Shown: positions 15,694 to 25,662, counted from the first letter of the stretch. The stretch is DNA of 49,481 nucleotides from Actinokineospora pegani (GCF_009745975.1 NZ_WHOL01000077.1:1-49481), one strand, 5' to 3'. Program-made: numbers and translations. Notes: generated by a model not told the origin, from the letters alone.

Positions 15694-17412
15694 GTGTCCA
15701 TCCCGCGCGAGACCTACATCGACCTGTTCGGCCCCACCACCGGCGACCGCGTCCGGCTCGCCGACACCGACCTGTTCATCGAGGTCACCGAGGACCGCAG
15801 CCAGGGGGCGGCGGGTTCGGGCAACGAGGTCGTCTTCGGCGGCGGCAAGGTCATCCGGGAGTCGATGGGCCTGTCGAACCGGACCCGCGCCGGGGGCGGC
15901 ACCGCCGACGTGGTGATCACCGGTGCGGTCATCCTGGACCACTGGGGCGTGGTGAAGGCCGACATCGCCATCCGGGACGGCCGCATCGCCGGCATCGGCA
16001 AGGCGGGCAACCCGGCCACCGACCCGACGGTCGACCCGGCGCTGGTGATCGGACCGTCCACTGAGGTCATCGCGGGCAACGGCAAGATCGTCACCGCGGG
16101 CGGGGTCGACTGCCACGTGCACTTCATCTGCCCGCAGTCCGCCGAGACGGCGCTCGCCTCCGGGCTGACGACGCTGATCGGCGGCGGCGCCGGGCCCGGC
16201 GAGGGCAGCAAGGCCACCACGGTCACCGCGGGCGCGTGGAACGTGGCCCGGATGATGCAGGCGCTGGACTCCGTCCCGGCCAACGTCCTGTTCCTGGGAA
16301 ACGGCTGCTCGACCAATCCGGACGCGCTGATCGAGCAACTCGACGGCGGCGTCGGCGGCCTCAAGATCCACGAGGACTGGGGCGCGACCCCCGCCGTGCT
16401 GGACACGGCGCTGCGGGTCGCCGAGGAGACCGGCATCCAGGTCGCGCTGCACGCCGACACCCTGAACGAGGCGGGCTTCTACGAGTCGACCCGGGACGCG
16501 GTCAACGGCCGCTCCATCGCGGTGTTCCACGCCGAGGGGGCGGGCGGCGGGCACGCGCCGGACATCATCAAGGTGGCGGGGCTGGCGAACGTGCTGCCGT
16601 CGTCGACCAACCCGACCCGCCCGCACACGGTCAACACCAAGGACGAGCACCTGGACATGGTGATCGTCTGCCACCACCTGAACAAGGCGCTGGACGAGGA
16701 CATGGCGTTCGCGGCGAGCCGGATCCGGGAGGGGACCATCGCCGCCGAGGACACCCTGCAGGACATGGGCGCCATCTCGATCATGAGCTCGGACGCGCAG
16801 GCGATGGGCCGCATCGGCGAGGTGGTGTCCCGCACCTGGCAGACCGCGCACGTGATGAAGGCCAAGCGGCCGGACCGGGAGAACGACGGGAAGGCGGACA
16901 ACCTCCGCGCCCGCCGGTACGTCGCGAAGTACACGATCAACCCGGCCATCGCGCACGGCATCGACCGGCACGTCGGCTCGGTCGAGGTCGGCAAGATGGC
17001 CGACCTGGTGCTCTGGGACCCGAAGTTCTTCGGGGTGCGCCCGCACATCGTGCTCAAGGGCGGGTTCGCCGCCTGGGCGGCGATGGGGGACGCGAACGCC
17101 GCGATCCCGACCCCGCAGCCCTACATCGGCAGGCCCATGTTCGGGTCGCAACCGCGCGCCGCCGCGGCGGGCAGCGCGTTCTTCGTCGCACCGGGCGCGA
17201 ACACCGACGCGCTGCGCGAACTGGGCATCGCGACCGACCTGGTGGCGATCGACCGGACCCGTGAGGTGACCAAGGCGGACATGCGGGAGAACCGGGCGAC
17301 CCCGCGGATCGAGGTCGACGCGGACACCTTCCAGGTCACCATCGACGGCGAGCGGGTCACCAGCGACCCGGTCAGCGAGGTTCCGATGGCCCAGCGCTAC
17401 TTCCTGTTCTGA
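15694..17412 (+). CDS. ureC: Urease subunit alpha (catalytic)
   Basis: The 572-aa catalytic subunit with the dinuclear nickel site. All expected ligands are present: His141 and His143 in [10 protein letters not shown], the lysine that becomes carbamylated, Lys224, in [13 protein letters not shown], His253 in ALHADTLNE, His279 in [10 protein letters not shown] and Asp367 in SSDAQAMGR. The mobile flap Cys-His pair is in [10 protein letters not shown] (about 326-327). The start is GTG with CGGAGG six bases upstream; the reading frame extends further back inside ureB without a better start. Its TGA overlaps the ATG of ureF by one base. Confidence 0.98.
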   Translation: MSIPRETYIDLFGPTTGDRVRLADTDLFIEVTEDRSQGAAGSGNEVVFGGGKVIRESMGLSNRTRAGGGTADVVITGAVILDHWGVVKADIAIRDGRIAGIGKAGNPATDPTVDPALVIGPSTEVIAGNGKIVTAGGVDCHVHFICPQSAETALASGLTTLIGGGAGPGEGSKATTVTAGAWNVARMMQALDSVPANVLFLGNGCSTNPDALIEQLDGGVGGLKIHEDWGATPAVLDTALRVAEETGIQVALHADTLNEAGFYESTRDAVNGRSIAVFHAEGAGGGHAPDIIKVAGLANVLPSSTNPTRPHTVNTKDEHLDMVIVCHHLNKALDEDMAFAASRIREGTIAAEDTLQDMGAISIMSSDAQAMGRIGEVVSRTWQTAHVMKAKRPDRENDGKADNLRARRYVAKYTINPAIAHGIDRHVGSVEVGKMADLVLWDPKFFGVRPHIVLKGGFAAWAAMGDANAAIPTPQPYIGRPMFGSQPRAAAAGSAFFVAPGANTDALRELGIATDLVAIDRTREVTKADMRENRATPRIEVDADTFQVTIDGERVTSDPVSEVPMAQRYFLF

Positions 17413-18107
17413 TGCCGGGCACCCGCGGTGGGCTCGCGGTGCTGGCGCTCGCCGACTCCCGGTTCCCCAACGGGGGCCACGTGCACTCCGGCGGGGTGGA
17501 GGAGGCGGTGGCCCGCGGGTTGATCACCGACGTCGGCCACCTCCGGGAGTTCCTGTTCGGTCGCCTGCGCTCGGCGGGCCTGGTCGCCGCGGTGTTCGCC
17601 GCCGCGGCCGCGCACGCCGCCGCCGGGCGCCGCGCGGACTGGCCGGGGCTGGACGCCGAACTCGACGCCCGCACCCCGTCGCCCGCGCAACGCGCGGCGT
17701 CCCGCGCGCAGGGGTGGGGTCTGCTGCGGGCGGGCCGGGCGGCCTGGCAGTCGCAGGCGTTGTCCGACCTGGTGTCCACGACCGGGCGGCCGCACCACCC
17801 ACTCGTGCTCGGCGTGCTGATCACCGCCTCCGGCGCGGGGGCCCGGGATGCGGCGCTGGTGGCCGGCTACCACTCGGTCAGCGGCCCGTCGTCGGCGGCG
17901 GTGCGGCTGCTCGGCCTCGACCCGTTCGCGGTCAACGCGCTGCTGATCGAGCTGACCGCCGAACTCGACGACCTCGCCGACACCGCGTCGGCCTCGGCCC
18001 ACCTCCCGCCCGCGGACCTGCCCGCGCCCGGGTCGCCCGCACTGGACCTGCTCGCCGAGTCACACGATCACCACCACCGAGAAGAGGTGCGTCTCTTTGC
18101 TTCCTGA
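17412..18107 (+). CDS. ureF: Urease accessory protein UreF
   Basis: The 231-aa accessory protein that joins UreD and UreG in the complex loading nickel into apo-urease. Family features: [20 protein letters not shown] near the N-terminus, an all-helical body, and the central [20 protein letters not shown] region that contacts UreG in known complexes. Its start overlaps the ureC stop by one base, and its end overlaps the ureG start by 11 bases, so the genes are translated as a coupled series. UreF is the least conserved urease protein; identification rests on position plus these motifs. Confidence 0.92.
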   Translation: MPGTRGGLAVLALADSRFPNGGHVHSGGVEEAVARGLITDVGHLREFLFGRLRSAGLVAAVFAAAAAHAAAGRRADWPGLDAELDARTPSPAQRAASRAQGWGLLRAGRAAWQSQALSDLVSTTGRPHHPLVLGVLITASGAGARDAALVAGYHSVSGPSSAAVRLLGLDPFAVNALLIELTAELDDLADTASASAHLPPADLPAPGSPALDLLAESHDHHHREEVRLFAS

Positions 18108-18828
18108 CAACACCCGGCCGCACGGCGGGAACGGCCACGGCCACGGCCACCGGCACCCGGTGAACTTCGACCCGACCGCGACCGAGCCGGACCCGCACGC
18201 GCAGACCCCGTGGCACGGTCGGCCGTTCCGGCTGGGCATCGGCGGACCGGTCGGCAGTGGCAAGACCGCGCTGACCGCCGCGCTGTGCCGCGCGCTCGGC
18301 GGCGCGGTGAACCTCGCGGTCGTCACCAACGACATCTACACGACCGAGGACGCCGACTTCCTCCGCGCCGCGGGAGTCCTCGACCCGGACCGGGTCGAGG
18401 CCGTGCAGACCGGGGCCTGCCCGCACACCGCCATCCGCGACGACATCACGGCCAACCTCGACGCCGTGGACCGGCTCACCGAACGCCACCCGGGGCTGGA
18501 GCTGGTAATCGTGGAGAGCGGTGGGGACAACCTGACGGCCGTTTTCAGCCGGGGGCTGGCGGACCGGCAGATCTTCGTGGTCGACGTGGCCGGTGGCGAC
18601 AAGGTGCCGCGCAAGGGGGGACCGGGGGTCACCACCGCCGACCTGCTGGTGATCAACAAGATCGACCTGGCCGACCACGTCGGCGCCGACATGGCCGTGA
18701 TGGTCTCCGACGCCCACCGGATGCGCGGCGCCCTGCCGGTGATCACCCAGTCGCTGACCCGCACGCCGAACGCGCCGGACGTCGCGGACTGGGTGCGGGC
18801 GCAACTCGCGGTCCCGCTGGGCGTCTGA
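18097..18828 (+). CDS. ureG: Urease accessory GTPase UreG
   Basis: A 243-aa SIMIBI-class GTPase that drives nickel delivery. The P-loop GPVGSGKT is at about residues 51-57, the invariant nickel-binding Cys-Pro-His is in [11 protein letters not shown] (about 108-110), and the base-binding NKIDLA is near 183. An N-terminal extension of about 40 residues is rich in His and Gly ([13 protein letters not shown]) and probably stores or recruits nickel, which may compensate for the missing ureE. The start is TTG with AGAGG eight bases upstream, inside the end of ureF. Confidence 0.97.
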   Translation: MLPDNTRPHGGNGHGHGHRHPVNFDPTATEPDPHAQTPWHGRPFRLGIGGPVGSGKTALTAALCRALGGAVNLAVVTNDIYTTEDADFLRAAGVLDPDRVEAVQTGACPHTAIRDDITANLDAVDRLTERHPGLELVIVESGGDNLTAVFSRGLADRQIFVVDVAGGDKVPRKGGPGVTTADLLVINKIDLADHVGADMAVMVSDAHRMRGALPVITQSLTRTPNAPDVADWVRAQLAVPLGV

Positions 18829-18831
18829 GCG

Positions 18832-19617
18832 GTGCGCTCCGTCGCGATCGTGAGCGCCGAGCGGGCCGCCGACGGCCGCACCGCGATCCGGGAGTTGCGC
18901 TCGGAGTCGCCGACGCGGTTGATCCCGCGCCGCCCGGCGGTGCCCAGCCGGGACGGCAGCGCCACCGTCCGGATGGTCGCCTCGGCCGCCGGTCCGCTGG
19001 GCGGCGACCTGCTGGAACTGCGGGTGCGGGTGGGCGCGGGCGCGCACCTGCGGCTGGTCGGCACCGGCGCGACGCTGGCACTGCCCGGCCCCGGCGGGGA
19101 ACCCAGCCGCGCGACCGTGCGCATCGAGGTCGAGCCGGGCGGGGTGCTGGAGTACCTGCCGGACGAGACGATCGTCTGCGCGGGGGCCGACCACCACACC
19201 GAACTGCGCGCCGACCTCGCCGCGGGCAGTCGACTGCGGACCCGGGAGGTGCTGGTCCTCGGCCGACACGCCGAGGACCCCGGCAGGCTGACCACCGCGA
19301 CCCACGTCGTCCTGTCCGGCTCCCCCCTCCTGCGCCAGACCCTGGACCTCACCGACCCCAGACTGCTGGCCAGCCCGGGCCACCTCGTGGGCGCGAAGGT
19401 CCTGGCCACCGAACTCGTCGTCGGCGACGAGGACCCGGCGACCGCCTCGACCGGCCCGTGGTGGTCCCTGACCCCGCTCGCGGGCGGCGGCACGCTGGCC
19501 ACCGCCCTGGCCGACGACCCCGCCACCGCCACCGCCCGCCTCGCCGCCGCACTGGGCGACCACGCGTCCCGCGAACCGGGCGCGGCACCGCCTGCCCCAC
19601 TGCCCGCGTCCGCCTGA
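18832..19617 (+). CDS. ureD: Urease accessory protein UreD
   Basis: The 261-aa scaffold accessory protein (UreD/UreH) that binds apo-urease and passes nickel from UreG. Typical features are the segment GGDLLELRVRVGAGAHLRLV, VEPGGVLEYLPDETIVCAGA and the REVLVLGRH region. It begins three bases after the ureG stop and is the last gene of the operon. The N-terminus, with LIPRRPAVPSRDGSATVRMV, is shorter than in enterobacterial UreD, as in other actinobacteria. No ureE follows. Confidence 0.93.
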   Translation: MRSVAIVSAERAADGRTAIRELRSESPTRLIPRRPAVPSRDGSATVRMVASAAGPLGGDLLELRVRVGAGAHLRLVGTGATLALPGPGGEPSRATVRIEVEPGGVLEYLPDETIVCAGADHHTELRADLAAGSRLRTREVLVLGRHAEDPGRLTTATHVVLSGSPLLRQTLDLTDPRLLASPGHLVGAKVLATELVVGDEDPATASTGPWWSLTPLAGGGTLATALADDPATATARLAAALGDHASREPGAAPPAPLPASA

Positions 19618-19955
19618 CCGGGCGCCCCGGCAGAGCCGAGGACGACACCCCTGGCCATCGGCTCGGGCAGCACGCCTGGGCAGGCCGCACCATCGTCGGC
19701 GCCGCCTCCCGCTCGCCGTGTGCGATGCGCCACGGAGTCGAGCGCCCACCGGCTTTGGTTGGGCGAGCCGCCCGGGCACGCGTCCACCGAGGGCGCTGTC
19801 GACCTGCGGCGTTCCACGTCCTCGCCCCGTCGACGGGTGGGCCGCCCGGCCGATCCGACTGAGTTGCGGTCAGGGCCCGGGTCGGGAAGGGTGATGCGCG
19901 GGTGAGCCGGGAAGTCTGGTCGGCACCGTCGTTGTCGACCCTTTATGGAGGCTCG
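19618..19955. other. Spacer between urease operon and nhaA
   Basis: About 340 bases after ureD. I see no gene with a start and ribosome binding site on either strand and no clear-cut terminator. The last 20 bases carry GGAGG, the nhaA ribosome binding site. Confidence 0.5.
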
Positions 19956-21269
19956 GTGTCTGCTGAGAAGCCTGACAGTCGCACGTTCACCATCTTCGGC
20001 CGCGGGTCCTGGTCGGAGGCTCGACGCATCGGCGACGTGCTGCGGACCGAGACGGTGGGCGGTGTGCTGCTCGCCGTCGCCGCGGGAATCGCCCTGGTGT
20101 GGGCCAACTCACCGTGGTCGGCCGGGTATGAGTGGCTGAGCGGATTGCGCGTGGGGCCTGCGGCCCTGCACCTCGACCTGACGCTGGCGCAGTGGGCCGC
20201 CGACGGGTTGCTCGCCATCTTCTTCTTCGTCGCGGGGTTGGAGCTCAAGCGCGAGTTCGTGGCGGGCGACCTGCGCGAATTCCGGCGGGCGGTGTTGCCG
20301 GTGGCCGCAGCGGTGGGTGGGATGATCGTGCCCGCCCTGATCTACGTGCTGGTCAACCTGAGCGACCCCAGCGCCCTGTCGGGGTGGGCCATCCCCACGG
20401 CGACCGACATCGCGTTCGCGCTGGCCGTGCTGGCGCTGATCAGCACGCACCTGCCCACGGCGTTGCGGACGTTCTTGTTGACCTTGGCCGTGGTGGACGA
20501 CCTCATCGCCATCCTCATCATCGCGGTGGTCTACACGCAGGACCTCTCCCCGATCCCGCTGGCGCTGGCCGTGGTGCCGTTGGCGTTGTTCGCGCTGCTG
20601 GTGCAGAAGCGGGTGCGGTCGTGGTGGCTGCTGCTGCCGCTGGCGGTGGCGACGTGGGTGCTGGTGCACGAGTCCGGAGTGCACGCCACGGTGGCCGGAG
20701 TGCTGTTGGGCTTCGCGGTCCCGGTGGTCCGGCGGGCGCCGGGGGAGGGGCCGGGGCTGGCCGAGCACTTCGAACACCGGTGGCGCCCGCTGTCGTCGGG
20801 GGTGGCGGTCCCGGTGTTCGCGTTCTTCGCCGCGGGCGTGTCGATCGCCGACGCGGGCGGTGCGGACGCGCTGACGCACCCGATCACGATCGGCATCGCG
20901 CTGGGCCTCGTCCTGGGCAAGGCCATCGGTGTGGTCGGCGCCACGTGGCTGGTGCAGCGGTTCACCCGCGCTCGGATGGCCGATGGGCTGGGCTGGTGGG
21001 ACGTGCTCGGGCTCGGCCTGTTGGCGGGCATCGGGTTCACCGTCTCGCTGCTCATCGGCGAACTGGCCTTCGGCGCCGGGTCCGAACGCGACGCCGAGGT
21101 CAAGGTGGGCGTGCTGGTGGGCTCCCTCGTCGCGGCCCTGCTGGCGACCGTGCTGCTGCGCGCGCGCAACCGCGTCCACCGGCGGATCTCTGCCGAGGAG
21201 CAGGTCGACGAGAACGCCGACGGCATTCCCGACGTCTACCAGGAGGACCGGCCGTCGGACCGCGAGTGA
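19956..21269 (+). CDS. nhaA: Na+/H+ antiporter NhaA
   Basis: A 437-aa membrane antiporter exchanging sodium for protons to control pH and salt. Signature motifs are present: [37 protein letters not shown], and [15 protein letters not shown] containing the Asp-Asp ion-binding pair. About twelve hydrophobic segments are visible, with a charged tail [19 protein letters not shown]. The GTG at 19956 is used because GGAGG precedes it by four bases; an in-frame start at 19902 adds residues not typical of the family. Next to a BCCT transporter, it suggests a local salt and osmotic stress group. Confidence 0.95.
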   Translation: MSAEKPDSRTFTIFGRGSWSEARRIGDVLRTETVGGVLLAVAAGIALVWANSPWSAGYEWLSGLRVGPAALHLDLTLAQWAADGLLAIFFFVAGLELKREFVAGDLREFRRAVLPVAAAVGGMIVPALIYVLVNLSDPSALSGWAIPTATDIAFALAVLALISTHLPTALRTFLLTLAVVDDLIAILIIAVVYTQDLSPIPLALAVVPLALFALLVQKRVRSWWLLLPLAVATWVLVHESGVHATVAGVLLGFAVPVVRRAPGEGPGLAEHFEHRWRPLSSGVAVPVFAFFAAGVSIADAGGADALTHPITIGIALGLVLGKAIGVVGATWLVQRFTRARMADGLGWWDVLGLGLLAGIGFTVSLLIGELAFGAGSERDAEVKVGVLVGSLVAALLATVLLRARNRVHRRISAEEQVDENADGIPDVYQEDRPSDRE

Positions 21270-21430
21270 GCGCCGGGCTCCCCGTGGGGCCAAGCGCGCA
21301 CACGGGCGGTCGAACGCCGCTCACCGGGCCTTTCGAGCACAGTGGACCCCTCGGTCGCCGTCACACAGTCGTCAAGTTCGTTCGCTAGGGTCCGCTGGCC
21401 GTGATCGTCCCAGCGCGAGCAGGAGGAACA

Positions 21431-23065
21431 ATGACCGAGTCGGCGCACGAGCCGCCCGAGCCCCAGGTCCAGGTGGCCCGCAGGGGCGTCTACGGCAAGG
21501 TCTTCTGGCCCGCCGTGGGCATTGTGGCGGCGTTCGTGGCCACCACGGCCATCTCGCCGACGGCCACGCAGAACGCGGTCAGCGACGTCTCGGCCTGGAT
21601 CGTGGGCACCTTCGGCTGGTACTACACCGTGCTGGTCTCCGGGTTCGTGGTGTTCGCGATCTGGCTGGGCCTCGGTCGGTTCGGGACGATGCGGTTGGGG
21701 GACGACGACGACAGGCCGGAGTTCTCCCGGCTGTCGTGGTTGGCGATGCTCTTCGCCGCGGGAATGGGCATCGGCCTGGTGTTCTGGGGTGTGGCCGAGC
21801 CGCTGAACCACTTCGCGGGCATCCCCAACCGGGCCTCCGGGATCGAGGCCGCCGACGAGGCGGGCGCGCAGGCGGCCATGGTGCGGACTTTCCTGCACTG
21901 GGGCCTGCACCCCTGGGCGATCTACGTCATCGTCGGCCTCGCCATCGCCTACGCCGTGCACCGCCGCAAGCGCCCGGTGTCCATCCGGTGGGCGCTGGAG
22001 CCGGTGCTGGGCAAGCGGGTCAACGGTTGGCTCGGCGACACCATCGACGTGATCGCCGTCGTGGGCACGCTGTTCGGCGTGGCGACCTCGCTCGGCCTGG
22101 GCGTCGCGCAGATCGCGGCGGGCCTGGACTTCATGGGGGTCGTGCGGGACCCGGGCAACCTGACCATGGTCGTGCTGATCGGCGCGATCACCCTGTTGGC
22201 CATCGCGTCGGTGGTCAGCGGCGTCGGCAAGGGCATCAAGTGGCTGTCCAACGCCAACATGGGGCTGGCCGGGGCGCTGCTGCTGTTCGTGCTCATCGCG
22301 GGGCCCACGCTGTTCATCCTGCGCGAGTACGTGCAGTCGACCGGCCTGTACCTCCAGGAGCTGGTGCGGCTCAGCTTCAACACCACCGCCTACCAAGGAC
22401 CCGAGGGCGAGACCTGGCAGGGGTACTGGACCGCGTTCTACTGGGGGTGGTGGATGTCCTGGGCGCCGTTCGTCGGCGTGTTCATCGCCCGCATCTCCCG
22501 TGGCCGCACCGTGCGCGAGTTCGTCGGCGGCGTGCTGCTCGTGCCCACCCTGCTCAGCTTCTTCTGGTTCTCGGTGTTCGGCGGGGCGGGCCTGTTCCGC
22601 GAGCTGGTCGGCGAGGGCGGCCTGGTCGGCACCGACGAGACCGGCGCGGCGACCGTCGACACCAACGGCGCCCTGTTCACCCTGCTCGACTCGATGCCCG
22701 GCGGCGCCGTCGTCGTCGGCCTGGGCGTCCTGCTGATCATCTTCTTCTTCGTCACCTCTTCGGACTCCGGGTCGCTCGTGGTCGACATGCTCGCCTCCGG
22801 CGGCGACACCGACCCGCCGAAGTGGAGCCGGGTGTTCTGGGGCGTCACAGAGGGTGTCGTCGCGATCGCGCTGTTGTTCGCGGGTGGGCTGTCCGCGTTG
22901 CAGGGGGTCGCCATCGCGATCGCGCTGCCGTTCAGCGTGGTGATGCTCGCCATGTGCGTGGCTCTGTACAAGCAGTTCAGCCGCGACCGCCGGACCATGG
23001 TCTCCCCGACTCGCGCCCCCGCGGCCGATCCCGGTTCCGGGGACGACCGTGCGGCGGCGGGCTAG
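21431..23065 (+). CDS. BCCT-family betaine/choline transporter
   Basis: A 544-aa secondary transporter of the betaine/carnitine/choline family, importing compatible solutes. The family's aromatic box in transmembrane helix 8 is clear: FYWGWWMSWAPFVGVFIARI, followed by SRGRTVREFVGGVLL. MLFAAGMGIGLVFWGVAEPL in helix 3 is also typical. ATG at 21431 has AGGAGGAAC upstream. The short charged termini leave regulation by a C-terminal osmosensor, as in BetP, doubtful. The stop codon TAG lies within the CTAG site at the left end of the downstream MITE-like element. Confidence 0.95.
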   Translation: MTESAHEPPEPQVQVARRGVYGKVFWPAVGIVAAFVATTAISPTATQNAVSDVSAWIVGTFGWYYTVLVSGFVVFAIWLGLGRFGTMRLGDDDDRPEFSRLSWLAMLFAAGMGIGLVFWGVAEPLNHFAGIPNRASGIEAADEAGAQAAMVRTFLHWGLHPWAIYVIVGLAIAYAVHRRKRPVSIRWALEPVLGKRVNGWLGDTIDVIAVVGTLFGVATSLGLGVAQIAAGLDFMGVVRDPGNLTMVVLIGAITLLAIASVVSGVGKGIKWLSNANMGLAGALLLFVLIAGPTLFILREYVQSTGLYLQELVRLSFNTTAYQGPEGETWQGYWTAFYWGWWMSWAPFVGVFIARISRGRTVREFVGGVLLVPTLLSFFWFSVFGGAGLFRELVGEGGLVGTDETGAATVDTNGALFTLLDSMPGGAVVVGLGVLLIIFFFVTSSDSGSLVVDMLASGGDTDPPKWSRVFWGVTEGVVAIALLFAGGLSALQGVAIAIALPFSVVMLAMCVALYKQFSRDRRTMVSPTRAPAADPGSGDDRAAAG

Positions 23066-23230
23066 GTCGTATTTCGAAAGCCGCTGTTCGCGATAGCCGC
23101 GCCGGAGCGGCCCCTGGCGGCACGGGGCGGAGGTGCCGGTACCGGTGTTGTACCGGCACCTCCACCCCGCACCGCCAGGAACCACCCCGATCACGACTCT
23201 CATCGAACGGACTTCCGAAACACGACCTAG
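23062..23230. mobile_element. MITE-like element, copy 1 (169 bp, with internal hairpin)
   Basis: Terminal inverted repeats of about 19 bases, CTAGGTCGTATTTCGAAAG at the left and the complement of CTAGGTCGTGTTTCGGAAG at the right, enclose a non-coding core. Both ends carry CTAG, compatible with insertion into CTAG with TA duplication, as in the IS630/Tc1 group. Copy 2 at 43567-43674 shares both flanks at over 90% identity but lacks the large central hairpin. The left CTAG contains the BCCT stop codon. No transposase is present, so it would move only in trans. The remainder of 23231-23464 holds no gene. Confidence 0.8.
23113..23179. repeat. 30-bp-arm hairpin inside MITE copy 1
   Basis: Arms 23113-23142 and 23150-23179 pair at 27 of 30 positions around a 7-base loop. 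Copy 2 has a single CCTGG at this point, so the hairpin is either an insertion in copy 1 or a precise loss from copy 2. In RNA it would form a very stable stem after the transporter gene. Confidence 0.75.
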
Positions 23231-23279
23231 GGCCGCCGCGCTGGTCGTCCACAGTCGGTGATCAGCCCCGGGCGGCTTC

Positions 23280-23303
23280 GTCACGCGATCGCAAAGCGGT
23301 GAC
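23280..23303. promoter_or_regulatory. Inverted repeat upstream of the response regulator gene
   Basis: GTCAC and GTGAC (23280-23284, 23299-23303) are separated by 14 bases, with a GCG on each inner side. It lies about 160 bases before the response regulator start and could be an operator for autoregulation. Evidence is symmetry and position only. Confidence 0.25.
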
Positions 23304-23464
23304 ACGGTCGGTCGACAGGAGCGCTGGGCACAGTCGCGGCATGCCACCGCACCCACCCCCCGCCGCTGCCCGTTCCGCCGTTCGCGCGCGCCTGCGCGGG
23401 CTCTGCGTGGCCCGCCCGGCGGTGCGCGAGTGCCCGGAGCGTGCCCGTCGGGCAGGATGACACG

Positions 23465-24175
23465 GTGCGCACGAGACTGCTGATCGTCGAGGACGATGAC
23501 CGCATCCGGACCTCGCTGCGCCTGGCGTTGGAAGACGAGGGGTACACCGTCGACGAGGCGGCCAGCGGCGAGGAGGCCCTGCTGGTGCTGGCGACCGGCC
23601 AGGAGCCGGACCTCATGATCGTCGACCTGATGCTGGGGCAGATGGACGGCTTCACCTGCATCCGCGCCGTCCGGCGCAGCAGCAACCTGCCGATCATCGT
23701 CGTCAGCGCCAGGGTGGACACCCACGACGTGGTCGCCGCGCTGGAGGCGGGCGCGGACGACTACGTCACCAAGCCGTTCCAGACCAAGGAGATCACCGCC
23801 CGCCTGCGGGCCTTGCGCAGGCGGGCGGCGGTGGTCGTCCCGGTCGACCAGCAGCCCGTGCCCGAGCAGGTCCTCGAGTCCGGCCCGGACCCGTTGGTGC
23901 TGTCGGTGGCGGCGGGCACGGTGCGGCGCGGGGACGCCGAGGTCCACCTCACCCTGACCGAGTTCCGGCTCCTGTGCGAACTGGCGGAGAGCCCTGGCCG
24001 GGTGCTGAGCCGGTCGAGCCTGCTCGAGCGGGTGTGGGACCGGGGCTACTTCGGTGACGAGCGGATCGTCGACGTCCACGTCCGCAGGCTGCGCACCAAG
24101 ATCGAGAAGGACCCGTCCGCGCCGCGGGTGGTGGTGACGGTGCGCGGCCTGGGGTACCGGCTCGATGTCCGCTGA
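23465..24175 (+). CDS. OmpR-family response regulator
   Basis: A 236-aa two-component response regulator. The receiver domain has the acidic pair Asp11-Asp12, phospho-acceptor Asp54 in LMIVDLMLGQMDG, Ser81 and Lys103 in DDYVTKPF. The winged-helix domain runs from about residue 140, with TLTEFRLLCELAES, SRSSLLERVWDRGYFGDERI, VDVHVRRLRTKIE and VRGLGYRLD. The GTG start is preceded by AGGA at seven bases. It overlaps the kinase gene by 11 bases. It controls an unknown regulon; the nearby transporter and envelope-protein genes are possible targets. Confidence 0.95.
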   Translation: MRTRLLIVEDDDRIRTSLRLALEDEGYTVDEAASGEEALLVLATGQEPDLMIVDLMLGQMDGFTCIRAVRRSSNLPIIVVSARVDTHDVVAALEAGADDYVTKPFQTKEITARLRALRRRAAVVVPVDQQPVPEQVLESGPDPLVLSVAAGTVRRGDAEVHLTLTEFRLLCELAESPGRVLSRSSLLERVWDRGYFGDERIVDVHVRRLRTKIEKDPSAPRVVVTVRGLGYRLDVR

Positions 24176-25547
24176 GCAGCGCGCGTCCGCGGATCGCGGG
24201 CTGGGGCTGCGCGGACGGGTGACCCTGTCGTTCGCGGCGGGCGCGGCCCTGGTGTCGCTGGTGCTGGCGCTGTCGGTGTTCACCATCTCCCGCGGCTACC
24301 TGCTGGCCCAGCGCGAGCGCTCGGCGGTGCTGTTCGCCGAGGCCGACGCCGACTTCATCGCCCGGAGCCTGACGATCGCGGGCGTCGGGCCGGATCAGGC
24401 GCTCGAGGCGCTCGACCCGTCAGCCGACACGGTGCTGTTGCTGCGGTGGCGCGGCACCTGGGCCTCCAGCGACCCCGTGGTGCCCGCGCAGGACCCGTCC
24501 CCCTTGCTCACGGAGGCGTTGGCCGACGGGGGGACCGCCACCGAGTCCACCACCTTGGACGGCATCCCCTACCTGATCAGCGGCGTGCCGATCGACGACG
24601 GCGTCCTGTACGAGTTCACCCCCGTCGTGGAACTGCAGAACACGATCCAGGTGCTGCGGGTGGTGCTGCTGACCTGCGGGTTGGCCGCGACGATCGGCGG
24701 CGCCACGCTCGGTCTGTGGGCCAGCAGGCGGGTGCTGCGCCCGCTGCGCCCGCTGGCCACCACGGCGGCCAGGATCGCGGGCGGCAAGCTGGACAGCAGG
24801 CTGCCCGAGGAGGCCGACGCGGACCTGCGGCCCATCCTGTCGTCGTTCAACACCATGGTCGACTCGCTGCAGCACCGCATCGAGCGCGAACGCCGCTTCG
24901 TCGGCGACGTCACCCACGAGCTGCGCACCCCCCTCACCACGTTGGTGACCAGCGTGGAAGTGCTCGGAAAGCACGCGGGGGAGATGTCGGAGCGGTCGCG
25001 CACCGCCCTGCGGCTGGTCGACACCGAGCTGGTCCACCTGCGCGGCATGGTCGAGGACCTGCTCGCCCTGGCCAGGGCCGAGGCAGGCCTGCACCACGAC
25101 GACGTGGGACCCGTCGAGGTGCGCGAACTGCTCGAGCACGTCGTCGGCGACCGGGCGGCCGACCTGCTGCACGCCGACGGCAGCGGCCTCATCCGGGGGC
25201 ACAAGCTCGCCCTCGTGCGGGCGTTCACCAACCTCGTCGAGAACGCCGACCGGCATGGGCTCGGTGTCAGCGCGATCACCCTGCGCACCGTGGACGACAC
25301 CATCGTGGTGGACATCGACGACGACGGCCCGGGTGTGGCCGAGAGCGAGCGCGACCGCATCTTCGAGCGCTTCGCCACCGGCCGCGCCGCCCGCGGCTCC
25401 ACCACCAGCAACGGGCTGGGCTTGGCCCTGGTGGCCGAGACCATCGCCGCGCACGGTGGTTCGGTCGCCTGCGTCAGCGGCCCGCGCGGCGGAGCGCGCT
25501 TCCACGTCGTGCTGCCCCGCGCCGACGACGACGAGCAGGATCGCTGA
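24165..25547 (+). CDS. Membrane sensor histidine kinase
   Basis: A 460-aa HATPase/HisKA kinase that partners the response regulator. Transmembrane helix 1 is at about residues 20-42 and helix 2 at 164-186, enclosing an extracytoplasmic sensor of about 120 residues. HAMP follows (ASRRVLRPLRPLATTAARIA), then the phosphorylated His251 in RRFVGDVTHELRTPLTTL, the N-box AFTNLVENADRHG, the G1 box DIDDDGPGV and the G2 box SNGLGLALV. The sensor domain shows no known ligand fold that I can name. Downstream, 115 bases separate it from a convergent gene. Confidence 0.95.
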   Translation: MSAEQRASADRGLGLRGRVTLSFAAGAALVSLVLALSVFTISRGYLLAQRERSAVLFAEADADFIARSLTIAGVGPDQALEALDPSADTVLLLRWRGTWASSDPVVPAQDPSPLLTEALADGGTATESTTLDGIPYLISGVPIDDGVLYEFTPVVELQNTIQVLRVVLLTCGLAATIGGATLGLWASRRVLRPLRPLATTAARIAGGKLDSRLPEEADADLRPILSSFNTMVDSLQHRIERERRFVGDVTHELRTPLTTLVTSVEVLGKHAGEMSERSRTALRLVDTELVHLRGMVEDLLALARAEAGLHHDDVGPVEVRELLEHVVGDRAADLLHADGSGLIRGHKLALVRAFTNLVENADRHGLGVSAITLRTVDDTIVVDIDDDGPGVAESERDRIFERFATGRAARGSTTSNGLGLALVAETIAAHGGSVACVSGPRGGARFHVVLPRADDDEQDR

Positions 25548-25662
25548 CCCGGGCGCACGCGCGCGGTTTCGGCGGGGATGGCAGCGACCAGGGGGACCAG
25601 CCGGTCGACGATGGTCCTGGACGCCAGGTCGCGAGAGCGGGGGCGACACGCCCGCTGAGCTC

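Noticed and set aside
23291..23299. CGCAAAGCG shared with 26599-26607 as a regulatory repeat
   Set aside because: Only nine bases are shared with no consistent flanking similarity, so chance in GC-rich DNA is enough.
20929..23460. Plus-strand 843-codon frame across nhaA and BCCT genes
   Set aside because: It is in a different frame from both recognised transporters and lacks hydrophobic segments or a start signal.
21236..24286. Minus-strand open frame of 1016 codons
   Set aside because: It lies opposite the BCCT and response regulator genes, and its translation is His/Asp/Gln-rich low-complexity sequence with no motif or start signal.
25548..25662. Minus-strand stretch resembling a regulator fragment (RTIVDRLVPLVAAIPAETAR)
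   Set aside because: About 25 codons only, no start signal and no definite family pattern; it may be chance.
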